NCBI GenBank assembly: GCA_934177725.1
Contig: CAKPPO010000008.1
Location: 7,950-71,949, forward strand
Length of the DNA stretch: 64,000 nucleotides
From: an uncultured Clostridia bacterium
GTDB lineage: Bacteria; Bacillota; Clostridia; TANB77; CAG-508
Reading direction: 5' to 3'
Shown here one piece after another: positions 54,674 through 63,526 of this stretch. The notes under the pieces are model-generated. The model worked only from the letters and a program-made list of their open reading frames with translations. It was not told the DNA's origin and made no database searches. Every line of letters begins with the position of its first letter. Positions within the stretch are counted from its first letter, which is position 1. Both the position numbers and the translations under genes were made by a program.

Positions 54674-55327
54674 CTATTTATTTTTTAATGTATATTGACT
54701 TATATCTGGTTCAACAAATATTGTATCTTCTACATTATTAAATTCATATTCTCTATCTGAAACAGTTTCATCTTCGATTACTTTAACTAAAAGACCTGTA
54801 TCTTTGTCAATATATATTTTAGTTCCTTTAGAGGTTAATGATGTTGTAGAAGTAAATCCTTTTATAACATAACATTCTTTGTCGTTGCATTTTTCAGATT
54901 TTATATTAGAAATTATACTTCCTATAAATGTTTGCCATTTATTATCTGTTTCTAATTGATTATAAATATTTACTGACATTAGTGTTGAAGTATCTAATTG
55001 AGCTATTTTTGAGTCTTTTGTTTCTGTAAAAATATCTACTCTTTCTCCATTATTATACATAGATATTTTTATTTCATTTTCGTTTGAAGTTTTTTCTAGA
55101 AAAACTGCTTGTTTATTATCTTTTTGATAATATTTCATTATTATTTTTGTTCCATCTTCTTTTGTTGATTCTGATTTTACAAAATAATTTGTACTATTTG
55201 AATATTTAGATATTTTATTTTGTAAATTTCTAATTATTATATAATTTCTTATTGTATGAATTAAAGTAAGAACTAGTAAAATTATTAATATGATTCCTAT
55301 TACTTTTAATATTTTTTTAGTCCTCAT
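54674..55327 (-). CDS. Unknown membrane-anchored extracellular protein under c-di-GMP riboswitch control
   Basis: About 217 residues: an N-terminal transmembrane helix (about 7-30) and an extracellular, beta-rich domain with 'YYQKDNKQAVFLEKTS' and 'IYIDKDTGLLVKVIEDETVS', resembling LolA/DUF-type outer-surface folds. I recognise no family with certainty. ATG 55327 follows AAAGGAGTG. The leader carries a c-di-GMP-I riboswitch, so the product is expected to serve adhesion, biofilm or motility switching. Confidence 0.75.
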   Translation of the reverse strand: MRTKKILKVIGIILIILLVLTLIHTIRNYIIIRNLQNKISKYSNSTNYFVKSESTKEDGTKIIMKYYQKDNKQAVFLEKTSNENEIKISMYNNGERVDIFTETKDSKIAQLDTSTLMSVNIYNQLETDNKWQTFIGSIISNIKSEKCNDKECYVIKGFTSTTSLTSKGTKIYIDKDTGLLVKVIEDETVSDREYEFNNVEDTIFVEPDISQYTLKNK

Positions 55328-55346
55328 AAAAATCACTCCTTTTCTT

Positions 55347-55427
55347 TCGTGCAACCTAGCTATCATGAGCACTCAGCTTTTAGACCTATGGCTTTGCGTC
55401 ATAAACTTTCGTTTATTTTGCCTTTAT
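55347..55427 (-). promoter_or_regulatory. Cyclic di-GMP-I (GEMM-I) riboswitch
   Basis: The minus-strand leader reads GGCAAA, a hairpin ATAAAC-GAAA-GTTTAT with GAAA tetraloop, GACGCAAAGCC, then a second hairpin closing at GATAGCTAGGTTGC. These are the conserved blocks and the tetraloop-receptor layout of GEMM-I. It ends about ten bases before the ribosome site. No transcription terminator is seen, so control of translation initiation is more likely. Confidence 0.93.
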
Positions 55428-55442
55428 ACAAATTCTATGTCT

Positions 55443-55471
55443 ATTATAACATAATTTTACATAATTTACAA
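55443..55471 (-). promoter_or_regulatory. Promoter upstream of the c-di-GMP riboswitch
   Basis: Minus strand: TTGTAA (55471-55466), 17-base spacer, TATAAT (55448-55443), with TG extending the -10. Confidence 0.75.
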
Positions 55472-55502
55472 TATTTAACTAACTTTACCTTTGCACATAA
55501 AA

Positions 55503-55558
55503 AAGCGAGCCTAAAATTTTCTATCAAATGTAAATTTTAAGAAAATTTAAGGCTCGCC
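55503..55558 (-). terminator. Long hairpin, terminator-like on the minus strand
   Basis: GCGAGCCTTAAATTTTCT pairs with AGAAAATTTTAGGCTCGC and is followed by TTTTTT on the minus strand. Confidence 0.75.
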
Positions 55559-55611
55559 ATATTTATCTAGTACAGAAATTCCTCCTACAAGGAGAACTTT
55601 CTTACTATATA

Positions 55612-55646
55612 AAAAAAATCAGCTACAAAAATAGCTGATTTTTTAT
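55612..55646 (-). terminator. Terminator of the HdeD-like gene
   Basis: AAAAAATCAGCTA/TAGCTGATTTTTT stem overlapping the stop region. Confidence 0.8.
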
Positions 55647-56188
55647 TATAATTGTTTTATATTGCGTAAAAATATTACATTTTCTATAATATCCATTACT
55701 GCATAAACTAGCATTAAAATTCCTACTGTTACAACAATTGTACCTTGATTTAGCACAATATATAATCCACAACAGAACATTATAATAGAAATTATTAATG
55801 TATATATCCATATATTTGATTTTATTGCTCTTAATTTTAAAGAAGAACTAGCTCTGACTACACTGCTATAAATTATCCATATTCCTATTATAATACGGAA
55901 TATACTTCCTATAGTTGCACTATAAATGATAGTAATTATTCCTATTACAATTGTCATTACTCCATAAATTAAATGATAATTATATAAGTCATTTTGACCA
56001 TTTATTTTAATGTAATTTACAATTTGATAAATTCCAACAATAATAAGGCCTGCACCTAATATATAAGATATGACTTTTACCGTTTCTTCTGGTTTTGCTA
56101 TTAAAACCGCTCCTAATATAGCAAATATAATAGATTCAACAATTGATGCTTGTCCTGATTTTTTTAATATTTTTTGTAAATATTCCAT
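55646..56188 (-). CDS. DUF308/HdeD-like membrane protein
   Basis: The 180 residues have six hydrophobic helices with the DUF308 pattern 'FAILGAVLIAKPEETVKVIS' and 'LGAGLIIVGIYQIVNYI', repeated once more in the second half. HdeD-like proteins are linked to acid and envelope stress in other bacteria; the clostridial role is unknown. AGGAGTG precedes the ATG. Confidence 0.85.
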   Translation of the reverse strand: MEYLQKILKKSGQASIVESIIFAILGAVLIAKPEETVKVISYILGAGLIIVGIYQIVNYIKINGQNDLYNYHLIYGVMTIVIGIITIIYSATIGSIFRIIIGIWIIYSSVVRASSSLKLRAIKSNIWIYTLIISIIMFCCGLYIVLNQGTIVVTVGILMLVYAVMDIIENVIFLRNIKQL

Positions 56189-56294
56189 TTTACCACTCCT
56201 TCCTTCAATGATAGTGTAAATTTTTTATCAATTATTGTCAATATTTTTCACTAAAATTACAAAAAATATTATTTTTACGTAAATTTGCGCAAGA

Positions 56295-56330
56295 TAAAAA
56301 GAAACCCAAAATTAGTTGGGAGACTTTTTA
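56295..56330. terminator. Terminator-like hairpin upstream of the DUF4362 gene
   Basis: AAAAAG/CTTTTT and CCCAA/TTGGG stems with an internal loop. Confidence 0.55.
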
Positions 56331-56344
56331 AAATAAAAATTATA

Positions 56345-56353
56345 TGTTATAAT
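56345..56353 (+). promoter_or_regulatory. Extended -10 promoter of the DUF4362 gene
   Basis: TG-T-TATAAT 36 bases before the ATG; the -35 region is poor. Confidence 0.55.
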
Positions 56354-56388
56354 TACTCTAACAAATAATATTAGTCGAGGAGATAGTT

Positions 56389-57174
56389 ATGAATAAAAAA
56401 AGAAATATTATAGTAGCAACTATTGTTATTTTATTAATCGTTTTAATTTTATGGATTAGTGGTATAATCCCAAAACAAATTGCAAGAATTTCTGCTACAT
56501 ATTATCTTAAGAAGAATCTTCCAAAAAAACAATTTGAATTTGTGGATATAGTGTGGTTTTCTAGTTTTGATGGATATTCAATAAAATTTAAAGATGAAAA
56601 TGGAAAAGAATTTAGTTTTATAATGAATAATAAGTATTTTCCAATTAATCCAGGACAAGGAACATTTGCATTAGAAGAAAGCTATAGAATAGAATATGAA
56701 GGTATATCAGATATAAATGATTTTTACAATCATAGTATTACAAGTAATTATAAAGATATCAGAAATTTACCTAAAAACTATTCTAAGGAACAAGCACAAA
56801 ATGATAATTGTTTTATAATAGGTGCAATGGTTCATAATGATAACTTGTATACTGAGTTTATGAATAAATACAATAAAAAAGAGAATGCATTTATTAGAGT
56901 AGTTCAATCAACTATTGAAGGAGATACCATTGTAATTGATGTATTATATGAAGCAAGAAATAATAAAATTCATTTAGTTAGAGATTATACAAGAGATAAA
57001 TTTTCATCACTAGAAGATAGAACTATAAAATATAATACTTATGAAAAAACTGGTGTATGGAAATATCAGAAGTCTAAATATTGGGTTGTATATAATGGGG
57101 AATTACCTGATGGTAATGCTACAGAATATTCTATCAATTCTAATGAATTATTTATAATTGCAACTATTAACTAA
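56389..57174 (+). CDS. Membrane-anchored protein with DUF4362-like domain
   Basis: The 261 residues have an N-terminal transmembrane helix (about 6-26), a DUF3139-like region (about 35-110) and a C-terminal domain resembling DUF4362 ('NYSKEQAQNDNCFIIGAMVH', 'FIRVVQSTIEGDTIVIDVLY', 'DYTRDKFSS'). No function is known. The ribosome site is GAGGAGATAG. The adjacent S1-domain gene lies on the same strand beyond a terminator. Confidence 0.75.
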   Translation: MNKKRNIIVATIVILLIVLILWISGIIPKQIARISATYYLKKNLPKKQFEFVDIVWFSSFDGYSIKFKDENGKEFSFIMNNKYFPINPGQGTFALEESYRIEYEGISDINDFYNHSITSNYKDIRNLPKNYSKEQAQNDNCFIIGAMVHNDNLYTEFMNKYNKKENAFIRVVQSTIEGDTIVIDVLYEARNNKIHLVRDYTRDKFSSLEDRTIKYNTYEKTGVWKYQKSKYWVVYNGELPDGNATEYSINSNELFIIATIN

Positions 57175-57191
57175 TTTATATAAATTTTAAT

Positions 57192-57227
57192 AAAAGCATT
57201 TACCTTAAATGGTAAGTGTTTTTTTAT
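57192..57227 (+). terminator. Terminator after the DUF4362 gene
   Basis: AAGCATTTACC/GGTAAGTGTTT stem followed by Ts. Confidence 0.75.
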
Positions 57228-57242
57228 TGGAGGTGAAAATCT

Positions 57243-58038
57243 TTGAATGAATTATCAATAAAAGAATTAATTAGGAGTAAAGAAGAAAAGCGAATATTAA
57301 CTCGGTTTTATTACTGGCATTGAAGATGAATATTATAAATTGAAAAATGAATATATCCCTTGTGCTATTGTTTGGTATGACAATATAAAAATACTTATTC
57401 CTAATACGCATTTAGGCATATCTAAGGCAAGTAAATCTACTATTCGAGGCATGCTTGGTGCTGAAATAGACTTTATTGTGTTAAAAATAGATGAAACATC
57501 TTCTATTGCAATAGCCAGTAGAATAGATGCTATGAAATTACGATCTGAATTAGAACTAACAAAATTAAAAAATAATGATGTAGCGAAAGTTAGAATAATT
57601 GCTGTTGGAATTAAGCATATTATTTGTGAATTATATGGAAAAGAAGTTGTAATTATGGCAAAAAATTTGAAACATACATATATTGTTAATTGTAAAGATG
57701 AGTATTTTCCAGGTGAATATTTAAAAGTTAGAATTAAAAATATTGATATAGAAAACAATATCTTTGAATTAGATGCTAAATGTCTTATAGATAATCCTTA
57801 TAAAAATATAAGAAAATATATTACTGAAGGTGGAGAATATACAGGACAGGTTGTAGCCTTTCCTAAAAAAAATAGTGGTATTATTGTTCAATTAGATAAT
57901 TCAAATATAAGTTGTTTAGTAAGAGTTCCTGCAAGATTTAATAATTATCCACATTTTTTAGACAATGTGTTAATAAAAGTAACTGATATTTACGAAGATA
58001 AAAAATTAATTTATGGTTATTTAATGCGAATTTTTTGA
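57243..58038 (+). CDS. S1-domain RNA-binding protein, with +1 frameshift at CGG
   Basis: Starts at TTG 57243 after GGAGGTG. The frame reads 'LNELSIKELIRSKEEKRILT', then CGG at 57303-57305, and would stop at TGA 57322-57324. Skipping the C gives 'GFITGIEDEYYKLKNEYIPC', matching the expected 'TGxxTGxE' start of S1-like proteins from clostridial elements. Total about 264 residues with OB-fold (S1) repeats ('IRGMLGAEIDFIVLKIDE', 'GEYLKVRIKNIDIENN', 'GGEYTGQVVAFPKKNSGII'). The shorter in-frame ATG at 57340 would lose the first domain and lacks a ribosome site. Confidence 0.88.
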
Positions 58039-58082
58039 TAGTGTAAAGTAATCTATGAAAAAATAGATTACTTTACACTATC
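58038..58082. terminator. Bidirectional terminator
   Basis: GTGTAAAGTAATCTAT/ATAGATTACTTTACAC stem between the converging S1 and anti-sigma genes. Confidence 0.88.
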
Positions 58083-58093
58083 TATGCAATCCA

Positions 58094-58813
58094 TTATTTT
58101 ATTATTGATTTTACTAGTTCAATAAATTCATTTTCCGTTAATTTAGATGATTCTATAAAAAATTTATATTGTTCATATTCGAAAAATGCTTGTATACATT
58201 TCCCTTTATCATTTTTAAATAAATAAATATCATTATCGTTTATATTTGATTTTTCGAAATTATTTTTATTAGGTAGCATGCATCCAAGTATATAATTTTC
58301 TTTTGTAAATGTAATTTCTATGTTAGAAGGTTCATCATTTATATTTGAGCCATATATTTGATAATATATGCTATACTGCCATAATTTTGTATATTCTTTT
58401 TCATTTAAGTTTTCTTTTTCATATAAAGCATATTGATTTATTAAACTATATTCTTTAGGTATATTTAATTCTTTAAGAAATTCAAATTTAGATATTACAT
58501 CCTCTTTCTTTGATTTTCCATCTATATCTGATGCTGTTATTATATTATTATTATTGAAAATTATATGGTCTTTATTTTCATCTTTTACTATATTTTGAAT
58601 TTCATTGTTTTTTGCAAGTTGTAAATTGTCGCTTTTTAAATTTTTATTTATATAAATTACACAAGTTAACATTACCATAAGAGCAATAGTAGGAGTAAAA
58701 AAATATACCCATGTTTTATTTATATGTTTTGGTTTTTTATCTTCTAAGGCTTCTATTAATATTTTTTCATCAATATCATTAAGAGCTTCTAATATTTCAA
58801 AACTTTTATTCAT
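58094..58813 (-). CDS. Transmembrane anti-sigma-factor-like protein
   Basis: The 239 residues have a short cytoplasmic N-terminal helical part, one transmembrane helix (about 36-56) and an extracellular domain without a recognised family. It overlaps the end of the ECF sigma gene by eight bases, so the two are translationally coupled; the arrangement is typical of a sigma factor with its membrane-bound antagonist. GGGGG precedes the ATG. Confidence 0.75.
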   Translation of the reverse strand: MNKSFEILEALNDIDEKILIEALEDKKPKHINKTWVYFFTPTIALMVMLTCVIYINKNLKSDNLQLAKNNEIQNIVKDENKDHIIFNNNNIITASDIDGKSKKEDVISKFEFLKELNIPKEYSLINQYALYEKENLNEKEYTKLWQYSIYYQIYGSNINDEPSNIEITFTKENYILGCMLPNKNNFEKSNINDNDIYLFKNDKGKCIQAFFEYEQYKFFIESSKLTENEFIELVKSIIK

Positions 58814-59366
58814 ATATAATCCCCCTTTCTATTAAAAAGTCCTTTAATTCGTTTCTTAATCTATATAGTATTACTTTTACACTATTTTCGCTTATTTTAT
58901 TTTTTAAAGATATATTTTTAATTGAATTCAAATACCAATACCTATCTAGAAAAATCTTTTTTTTGTTAATAGGTAATTTTTCTATAAACTCGTTTAAAAA
59001 AGTTACAAGCTCATTATATACAATTATATTTTCTACACTTTCATTGTTAGATATACAATCTTCTAATTCTTCTAATACTAATTCCATATTTGAATTTCTC
59101 TTTTTAGCTCTTAAATTTTTATATTTATTTATTGCTACATTTCTTGTAATCTTTGCTAAAAAAAGTTTTAAGACATTTGGTCTTTTAGGTGGAATCGTAT
59201 TCCATGTGTTTAAATATACATCGTTTAAACATTCTATTGAATCTTCTTTATTTTGTAATATATTATTTGCAATATAACTACAATACTCACCATATTTTTT
59301 ATCTGTTTCACTTATTGCGTTCTCTGATCTATTCCAATAAAGTTCAATTATTTGATTATCTTCCAT
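58806..59366 (-). CDS. ECF-type RNA polymerase sigma factor
   Basis: The 186 residues contain region 2 ('DSIECLNDVYLNTWNTIPP', 'FLAKITRNVAINKYKNLRAK') and region 4 ('LPINKKKIFLDRYWYLNSIK', then 'SENSVKVILYRLRNELKDFL'). It should direct transcription in response to an envelope signal sensed by the downstream anti-sigma protein. AGAGGAG precedes the ATG. The target promoters cannot be inferred. Confidence 0.9.
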   Translation of the reverse strand: MEDNQIIELYWNRSENAISETDKKYGEYCSYIANNILQNKEDSIECLNDVYLNTWNTIPPKRPNVLKLFLAKITRNVAINKYKNLRAKKRNSNMELVLEELEDCISNNESVENIIVYNELVTFLNEFIEKLPINKKKIFLDRYWYLNSIKNISLKNKISENSVKVILYRLRNELKDFLIERGIIYE

Positions 59367-59456
59367 CTAAAAAACTCCTCTCTATTATAATAAACAACAA
59401 AAATTAAAGAAAGTTACATTTTTTCTATATATTTTATCATTTTTCTATATAAATAT

Positions 59457-59488
59457 AAAAAAACTACCCGTTCAATGGGTAGTTTTTA
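59457..59488 (-). terminator. Terminator of tRNA-Lys
   Basis: AAAAACTACCC/GGGTAGTTTTT stem with a short loop immediately past the CCA end, followed by Ts on the minus strand. Confidence 0.88.
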
Positions 59489-59489
59489 T

Positions 59490-59565
59490 TGGTGCGCCAT
59501 CGGGGGGTCGAACCCCGGACCTTCTGATTAAGAGTCAGCTGCTCTACCAACTGAGCTAATAGCGC
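59490..59565 (-). tRNA. tRNA-Lys, anticodon CTT
   Basis: Acceptor GCGCTAT/ATGGCGC, D-arm GCTC/GAGC, anticodon loop CTCTTAA within GCTGA/TCAGA, T-arm CGGGG-TTCGACC-CCCCG, CCA encoded. Confidence 0.94.
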
Positions 59566-59622
59566 TTATCAACAATGCTTATTATACGACTATTTTGTTT
59601 CTTTGTCAATAGTAAAATGACT

Positions 59623-59662
59623 CAAAAGGGACGTTTCTAAATACTTCATAAAGTCCCTTTTG
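59623..59662. repeat. AAAAGGGAC palindrome
   Basis: CAAAAGGGAC and GTCCCTTTTG form perfect inverted ends 20 bases apart, past the stop of the second vanW gene; the same end motif as the family A and B repeats. Confidence 0.75.
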
Positions 59663-59677
59663 TTTCATTATTATTTT

Positions 59678-61336
59678 TTAATTTAATTCTTTTATTTGTT
59701 TCAATAAATCTGGATTTATTTTTTCTTCACTTGAGCTATCCATGACTATTACTTCTTGAGCTTTCTTTGTTCCTCTTTTCACAATTCTTTCTAATGGACT
59801 ATATATATCACTAGAGATTTGCTCTCTTGATACAACTATTCCATTGTATTTCACTATTTTATATGTTTCAGATTTTGCTCCATTTGCACCATATTGCACG
59901 ATTTCTTCTTCGTCTTCTTTTAATGTAGAATCTTTTACATATTTTGTGCTGTAAGGTATTACTTCTGTTACTTTACTCTCTATTACTACTTCATATTCTT
60001 TTTCTTCTCTAATTCCATAAATACTTGTAGTTACCACTCCATTCTTAACTTCTGATGTTATTTTTATAGGGTAACTTCGTGTATTTTTAAAGCAAAAGTC
60101 AATTGTTCCCCAAGATACTGTTGCATCTCTTCCTGCTGTTACATATGATGTTAAAAATCTGTGATTACTTCTTGATGTAATTTCTAAATTAGCATAAAGT
60201 ACAGAATTATATAATGTAGAAGATAGTTGGCAAATTCCACCACCTATTCCATCTACGACTTTTCCTCCAGCATATACAGCCGCTTCTTTATAACCTTTTG
60301 CTATAGTTCTTTCACCTACAACTTTATTGTATGAAAAAGTTTCTCCTGGTAAAATTATTGTTCCATCTATTTTTTCAGAGGCTAATTTTAAATTAGTTAT
60401 TCTATTTTGATTACTTGTATTATATGTAGTTGAAAATGTACCTAATATTTGAGGAAATGCTTCTTTTCCTAAATCATTTAAAGTTATTTCTGGTATTGTT
60501 ATTTTCAAAGGTATTATATACTCTTCTTTTTGTTCTTCTAAAATATTTTTTGCTTCTTCTAAAGATATAGCAAAATCAACTCCATTTACATGTGAATGTA
60601 CTTCTAATGGTTCTTGTGAAATATAAGCATTTTGTGCTTCTTTTTTTATTTCATTATATATTTTTTCTATATTTATCTCTTCAGGTGTAATTTCATTTAC
60701 TGGAATTATAATTTTTCTATTTTCTTCTTTTTTTATTACTTCATTTAATTGTTTTTTTAATTCTTCGCTATTTATTTGTATTCCTTTTTTACCTTTTTTA
60801 ATAATTAAATTATCTTCTTCTATATAATAATTACTTTTTTGCAAAGCATCTGGTAATTTGCTATTAATTTCTTCTATTTTTTTATCTATTTTTTCATTAT
60901 TTAATTGAATATTTAATTCTATTTTATTTTTAAATAACAAAGTAAATAATATTTCATAATTATCTTTTATAATATTTCCTGATTTTCCTATTTGGCATGC
61001 TTTTTTTATTAATTCATCTATATTTATAGAAGCATCAAATTGCTCTATTGTTATATTTTCTGATAATTCATTGTAAGTTAATTCAATATTACTTAAAGCT
61101 GTTTCTTTATACCATGTTTCTATTTTCTCTTTTGCTTCTTCTTGTGAAAGATTTGAAATATTTATATCACCTATATAAACTCTATTTATTATTTTATTAT
61201 TTCCCATATTTATTAAAGAAAAAATAACAGAAATAAACAACAAAAATAATAGTAATATTAATATTGTAAATATCACTTTTTTATCTACTTTTTTAGCACT
61301 TCTATTTCTGTTTCTTGTATTTGATCTTCTGGACAT
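59678..61336 (-). CDS. VanW/YoaR-like wall-associated protein (intact paralogue)
   Basis: The 552 residues have a transmembrane helix (about 22-45), two peptidoglycan-binding-4-like regions, the VanW domain ('GETFSYNKVVGERTIAKGYK', 'GIGGGICQLSSTLYNS', 'VTAGRDATVSWG') and a C-terminal G5 domain. It is a paralogue of the frameshifted gene at 35455-37384. At the equivalent position it reads TCA GGA AAT with no extra C, so it serves as an internal control for that site. GGAG precedes the ATG. Confidence 0.92.
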   Translation of the reverse strand: MSRRSNTRNRNRSAKKVDKKVIFTILILLLFLLFISVIFSLINMGNNKIINRVYIGDINISNLSQEEAKEKIETWYKETALSNIELTYNELSENITIEQFDASINIDELIKKACQIGKSGNIIKDNYEILFTLLFKNKIELNIQLNNEKIDKKIEEINSKLPDALQKSNYYIEEDNLIIKKGKKGIQINSEELKKQLNEVIKKEENRKIIIPVNEITPEEINIEKIYNEIKKEAQNAYISQEPLEVHSHVNGVDFAISLEEAKNILEEQKEEYIIPLKITIPEITLNDLGKEAFPQILGTFSTTYNTSNQNRITNLKLASEKIDGTIILPGETFSYNKVVGERTIAKGYKEAAVYAGGKVVDGIGGGICQLSSTLYNSVLYANLEITSRSNHRFLTSYVTAGRDATVSWGTIDFCFKNTRSYPIKITSEVKNGVVTTSIYGIREEKEYEVVIESKVTEVIPYSTKYVKDSTLKEDEEEIVQYGANGAKSETYKIVKYNGIVVSREQISSDIYSPLERIVKRGTKKAQEVIVMDSSSEEKINPDLLKQIKELN

Positions 61337-61428
61337 AATTTCTCCTTTTCTCTTTTTAATATTATCATATAGAATTTGTTTTTACAATATTCCAAATATT
61401 ACTTTTTTATTAATTTTTTCTTTATTTG

Positions 61429-61457
61429 TGGACATTTTTTGTTTTATTCTATATAAT
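61429..61457 (+). promoter_or_regulatory. Promoter of the XRE/S24-like repressor gene
   Basis: TGGACA (61429-61434), 17-base spacer, TATAAT (61452-61457). Confidence 0.78.
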
Positions 61458-61490
61458 AATGTCAAATATCATTGAAAGAGGTAGATTTGC

Positions 61491-62066
61491 ATGTTAGGAA
61501 ACATGATTACAAAAATTAGAAAAGACAAACATATTACAAAAATGGAACTTGCAAGACGTACAGGTATAAATATAGGGCATATAACACATATAGAAAAAGG
61601 TGAAAGAACTCCTAGTCATAAAACTTTAAAACTAATTGCATCTGCTTTAGACGTTCCTTATCAAATTTTGTCATATCTATATGATGAAGAAAATAAAGAA
61701 GAGTATAAAAGATGCAATATGATAAATCACCTTTCTTATGACTATGTATTAGCAGTTGATGATTTTTCAAATTTTATAAAATGTCCTTCTTCTGCTTCAA
61801 ACGCATCTATTGCAATAAAAGTTCAAGATGACTCAATGGCACCTCTTTTAGAAAAAGAGGATTATGCATTTTTAGAACTAAATATTCCTCTTAATAATAA
61901 AGATATTGGTTTATTTGAATATGACAATAATTTTATTATTAGAAGGTTTATTATTCGTAAAGATAAATTAGTTTTAAGAGCAGAAAATAAAAGTTATGAT
62001 GATATTGATTTAAATGAAGATGATGATTTTAAAATTATTGGAAAAATTATAAAAAATCAAGGTTAA
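61491..62066 (+). CDS. XRE-type helix-turn-helix repressor with S24/LexA-like C-terminal domain
   Basis: The 191 residues have an N-terminal HTH ('KMELARRTGINIGHITHIEK') and a C-terminal S24 fold. The serine box 'VQDDSMAP' is present, but the expected catalytic Lys region reads 'FIIRRFIIRK', where Arg replaces Lys at the usual spot, so self-cleavage is doubtful. AGAGGT precedes ATG 61491. Phage-repressor-like, but no phage genes are nearby. Confidence 0.85.
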   Translation: MLGNMITKIRKDKHITKMELARRTGINIGHITHIEKGERTPSHKTLKLIASALDVPYQILSYLYDEENKEEYKRCNMINHLSYDYVLAVDDFSNFIKCPSSASNASIAIKVQDDSMAPLLEKEDYAFLELNIPLNNKDIGLFEYDNNFIIRRFIIRKDKLVLRAENKSYDDIDLNEDDDFKIIGKIIKNQG

Positions 62067-62174
62067 TATTCTTGAATATATAAAAATTTCTAATTAACTA
62101 AAAATTGCCATATTTATTTATTAAAAATTGCAACAAAAATTTTGAAAAATATTACAAATTTTTGTAAAAAACAC

Positions 62175-62203
62175 TTGAATATTGTATTTTTTAATATTAT
62201 AAT
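62175..62203 (+). promoter_or_regulatory. Promoter of the carbohydrate-binding protein gene
   Basis: TTGAAT (62175-62180), 17-base spacer, TATAAT (62198-62203). Confidence 0.78.
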
Positions 62204-62241
62204 GACAATGCAAAAGATAAAATTTAAGGAGAGATATACTA

Positions 62242-62721
62242 ATGGAATTAGTTAAAAATATATTTTTTAATACAGATAAAATCGTTGAAGGAAGTAAATT
62301 AAAAATTTCTTATGTAGGTTACTTATTTCAAAATGGTTCTGAAAAAGTTTATTTACATTATGGTTTTGGATTAAATTGGGATAATGTTTCTGAAATAGAA
62401 ATGGAAAAAACTGAACTTGGCTTTCAATGTGAAATAGATATTTTAGCAGGAGAAACTTTAAATCTTTGCTTTAAAAATAATGCTAATGTTTGGGATAATA
62501 ATTTTGGACAAAATTTTGTATTTCCTATAGAAGAAAAGCAAGAACAAGAGGAAAGTGAAACTTCTTTAGTTTTAGCTGGAGAAAATGGAATGCAAATGCA
62601 TAAAGGACTAAGAAGATCTTATATTTGGAGTAAAAAAATAAAATTAGCAGTATATAAAATAATAAAATATTTTCCAAAAATAATCTCTGGAAATTATAAG
62701 AGAAAAATAAATGAAGAATAA
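62242..62721 (+). CDS. Stand-alone CBM25/53-like starch/glycogen-binding protein
   Basis: The 159 residues start with a CBM25-like beta-sandwich ('VYLHYGFGLNWDNVSEIEM', 'LNLCFKNNANVWDNNFGQNF') and end in a basic helical tail. There is no signal peptide, so the protein should be cytoplasmic, and no catalytic domain. It may target another enzyme or bind glycogen. AAGGAGAG precedes the ATG. Confidence 0.78.
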   Translation: MELVKNIFFNTDKIVEGSKLKISYVGYLFQNGSEKVYLHYGFGLNWDNVSEIEMEKTELGFQCEIDILAGETLNLCFKNNANVWDNNFGQNFVFPIEEKQEQEESETSLVLAGENGMQMHKGLRRSYIWSKKIKLAVYKIIKYFPKIISGNYKRKINEE

Positions 62722-62761
62722 GGATAAACTGGATGTGTCTTTTCATATGATACTCCTTAAA

Positions 62762-62797
62762 ATAGAATTACGAAAAAATCGTAATTCTATTTTTTAT
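62762..62797. terminator. Bidirectional terminator
   Basis: AGAATTACGA/TCGTAATTCT stem with an A loop and T run, between the converging CBM and SDR genes. Confidence 0.85.
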
Positions 62798-63526
62798 TTA
62801 TATATTCCATCCACCATTAATGCCTATTATTTGTCCTGTTGTATAATCATCTTTTATAAGCCATTTAACACATTTTGCAATTGTTTCTGAACTTCCTATT
62901 TTTCCAAGTGGTATTTCTTCCTCTATATTTGCTAATTCCTCATCTGATAAATATTTATTCATGTCTGTATCTATAATTCCTGGAGCTATGCTATTTACTC
63001 TTATGTTTGAAGGTCCTAGTTCTTTTGCTAAAGATTTAGTCATTGCATCTACACCTGCTTTTGCTACACTATAATGTGTTTCGCAAGCTGCTCCTGTTAT
63101 TCCCCATATAGAAGATATATTTATTATACATCCTTCTTTTTCATGTATCATATATGGTAGTACTTCTTGTGTCATATAAAATACCGAATTTAAATTTACA
63201 TTTAACATGTTGTTCCAGTCTTCGTCTGTAATATCTGTAAATAACCTTGTTTGAGATATACCTGCATTATTTATTAACACATCTATTTTTTCGAATTTGT
63301 TAATTGTAAATTCTATTAATTTTTTTACTTCTTCTCTTTTTGACACATCTGCTTTAAAGATTTCCACATTTTTTCCTTGTTTTGTGAATTCTTCTTGCAT
63401 TTTTTTAGCAATCTCTTCTGATTTATTATAGTTTAATACTATATTATAATCTTCTTTTGCTAGCATTTTTACTATTGCTGCTCCTATTCCTCTAGATGCT
63501 CCTGTAACTATAATTGTTTTTTTCAT
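62798..63526 (-). CDS. SDR-family reductase (FabG-like; possible EF-P 5-aminopentanone reductase)
   Basis: This NAD(P)-dependent short-chain dehydrogenase of about 242 residues has 'VTGASRGIG' (cofactor loop), 'NNAG', the catalytic Ser ('NISSIWG') and 'YSVAK' Tyr-Lys pair. It resembles FabG and also YmfI, the EF-P 5-aminopentanone reductase of Firmicutes; I cannot separate the two. ATG 63526 is preferred over the upstream GTG because the AGGTGGT site spans that GTG. Confidence 0.85.
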   Translation of the reverse strand: MKKTIIVTGASRGIGAAIVKMLAKEDYNIVLNYNKSEEIAKKMQEEFTKQGKNVEIFKADVSKREEVKKLIEFTINKFEKIDVLINNAGISQTRLFTDITDEDWNNMLNVNLNSVFYMTQEVLPYMIHEKEGCIINISSIWGITGAACETHYSVAKAGVDAMTKSLAKELGPSNIRVNSIAPGIIDTDMNKYLSDEELANIEEEIPLGKIGSSETIAKCVKWLIKDDYTTGQIIGINGGWNI

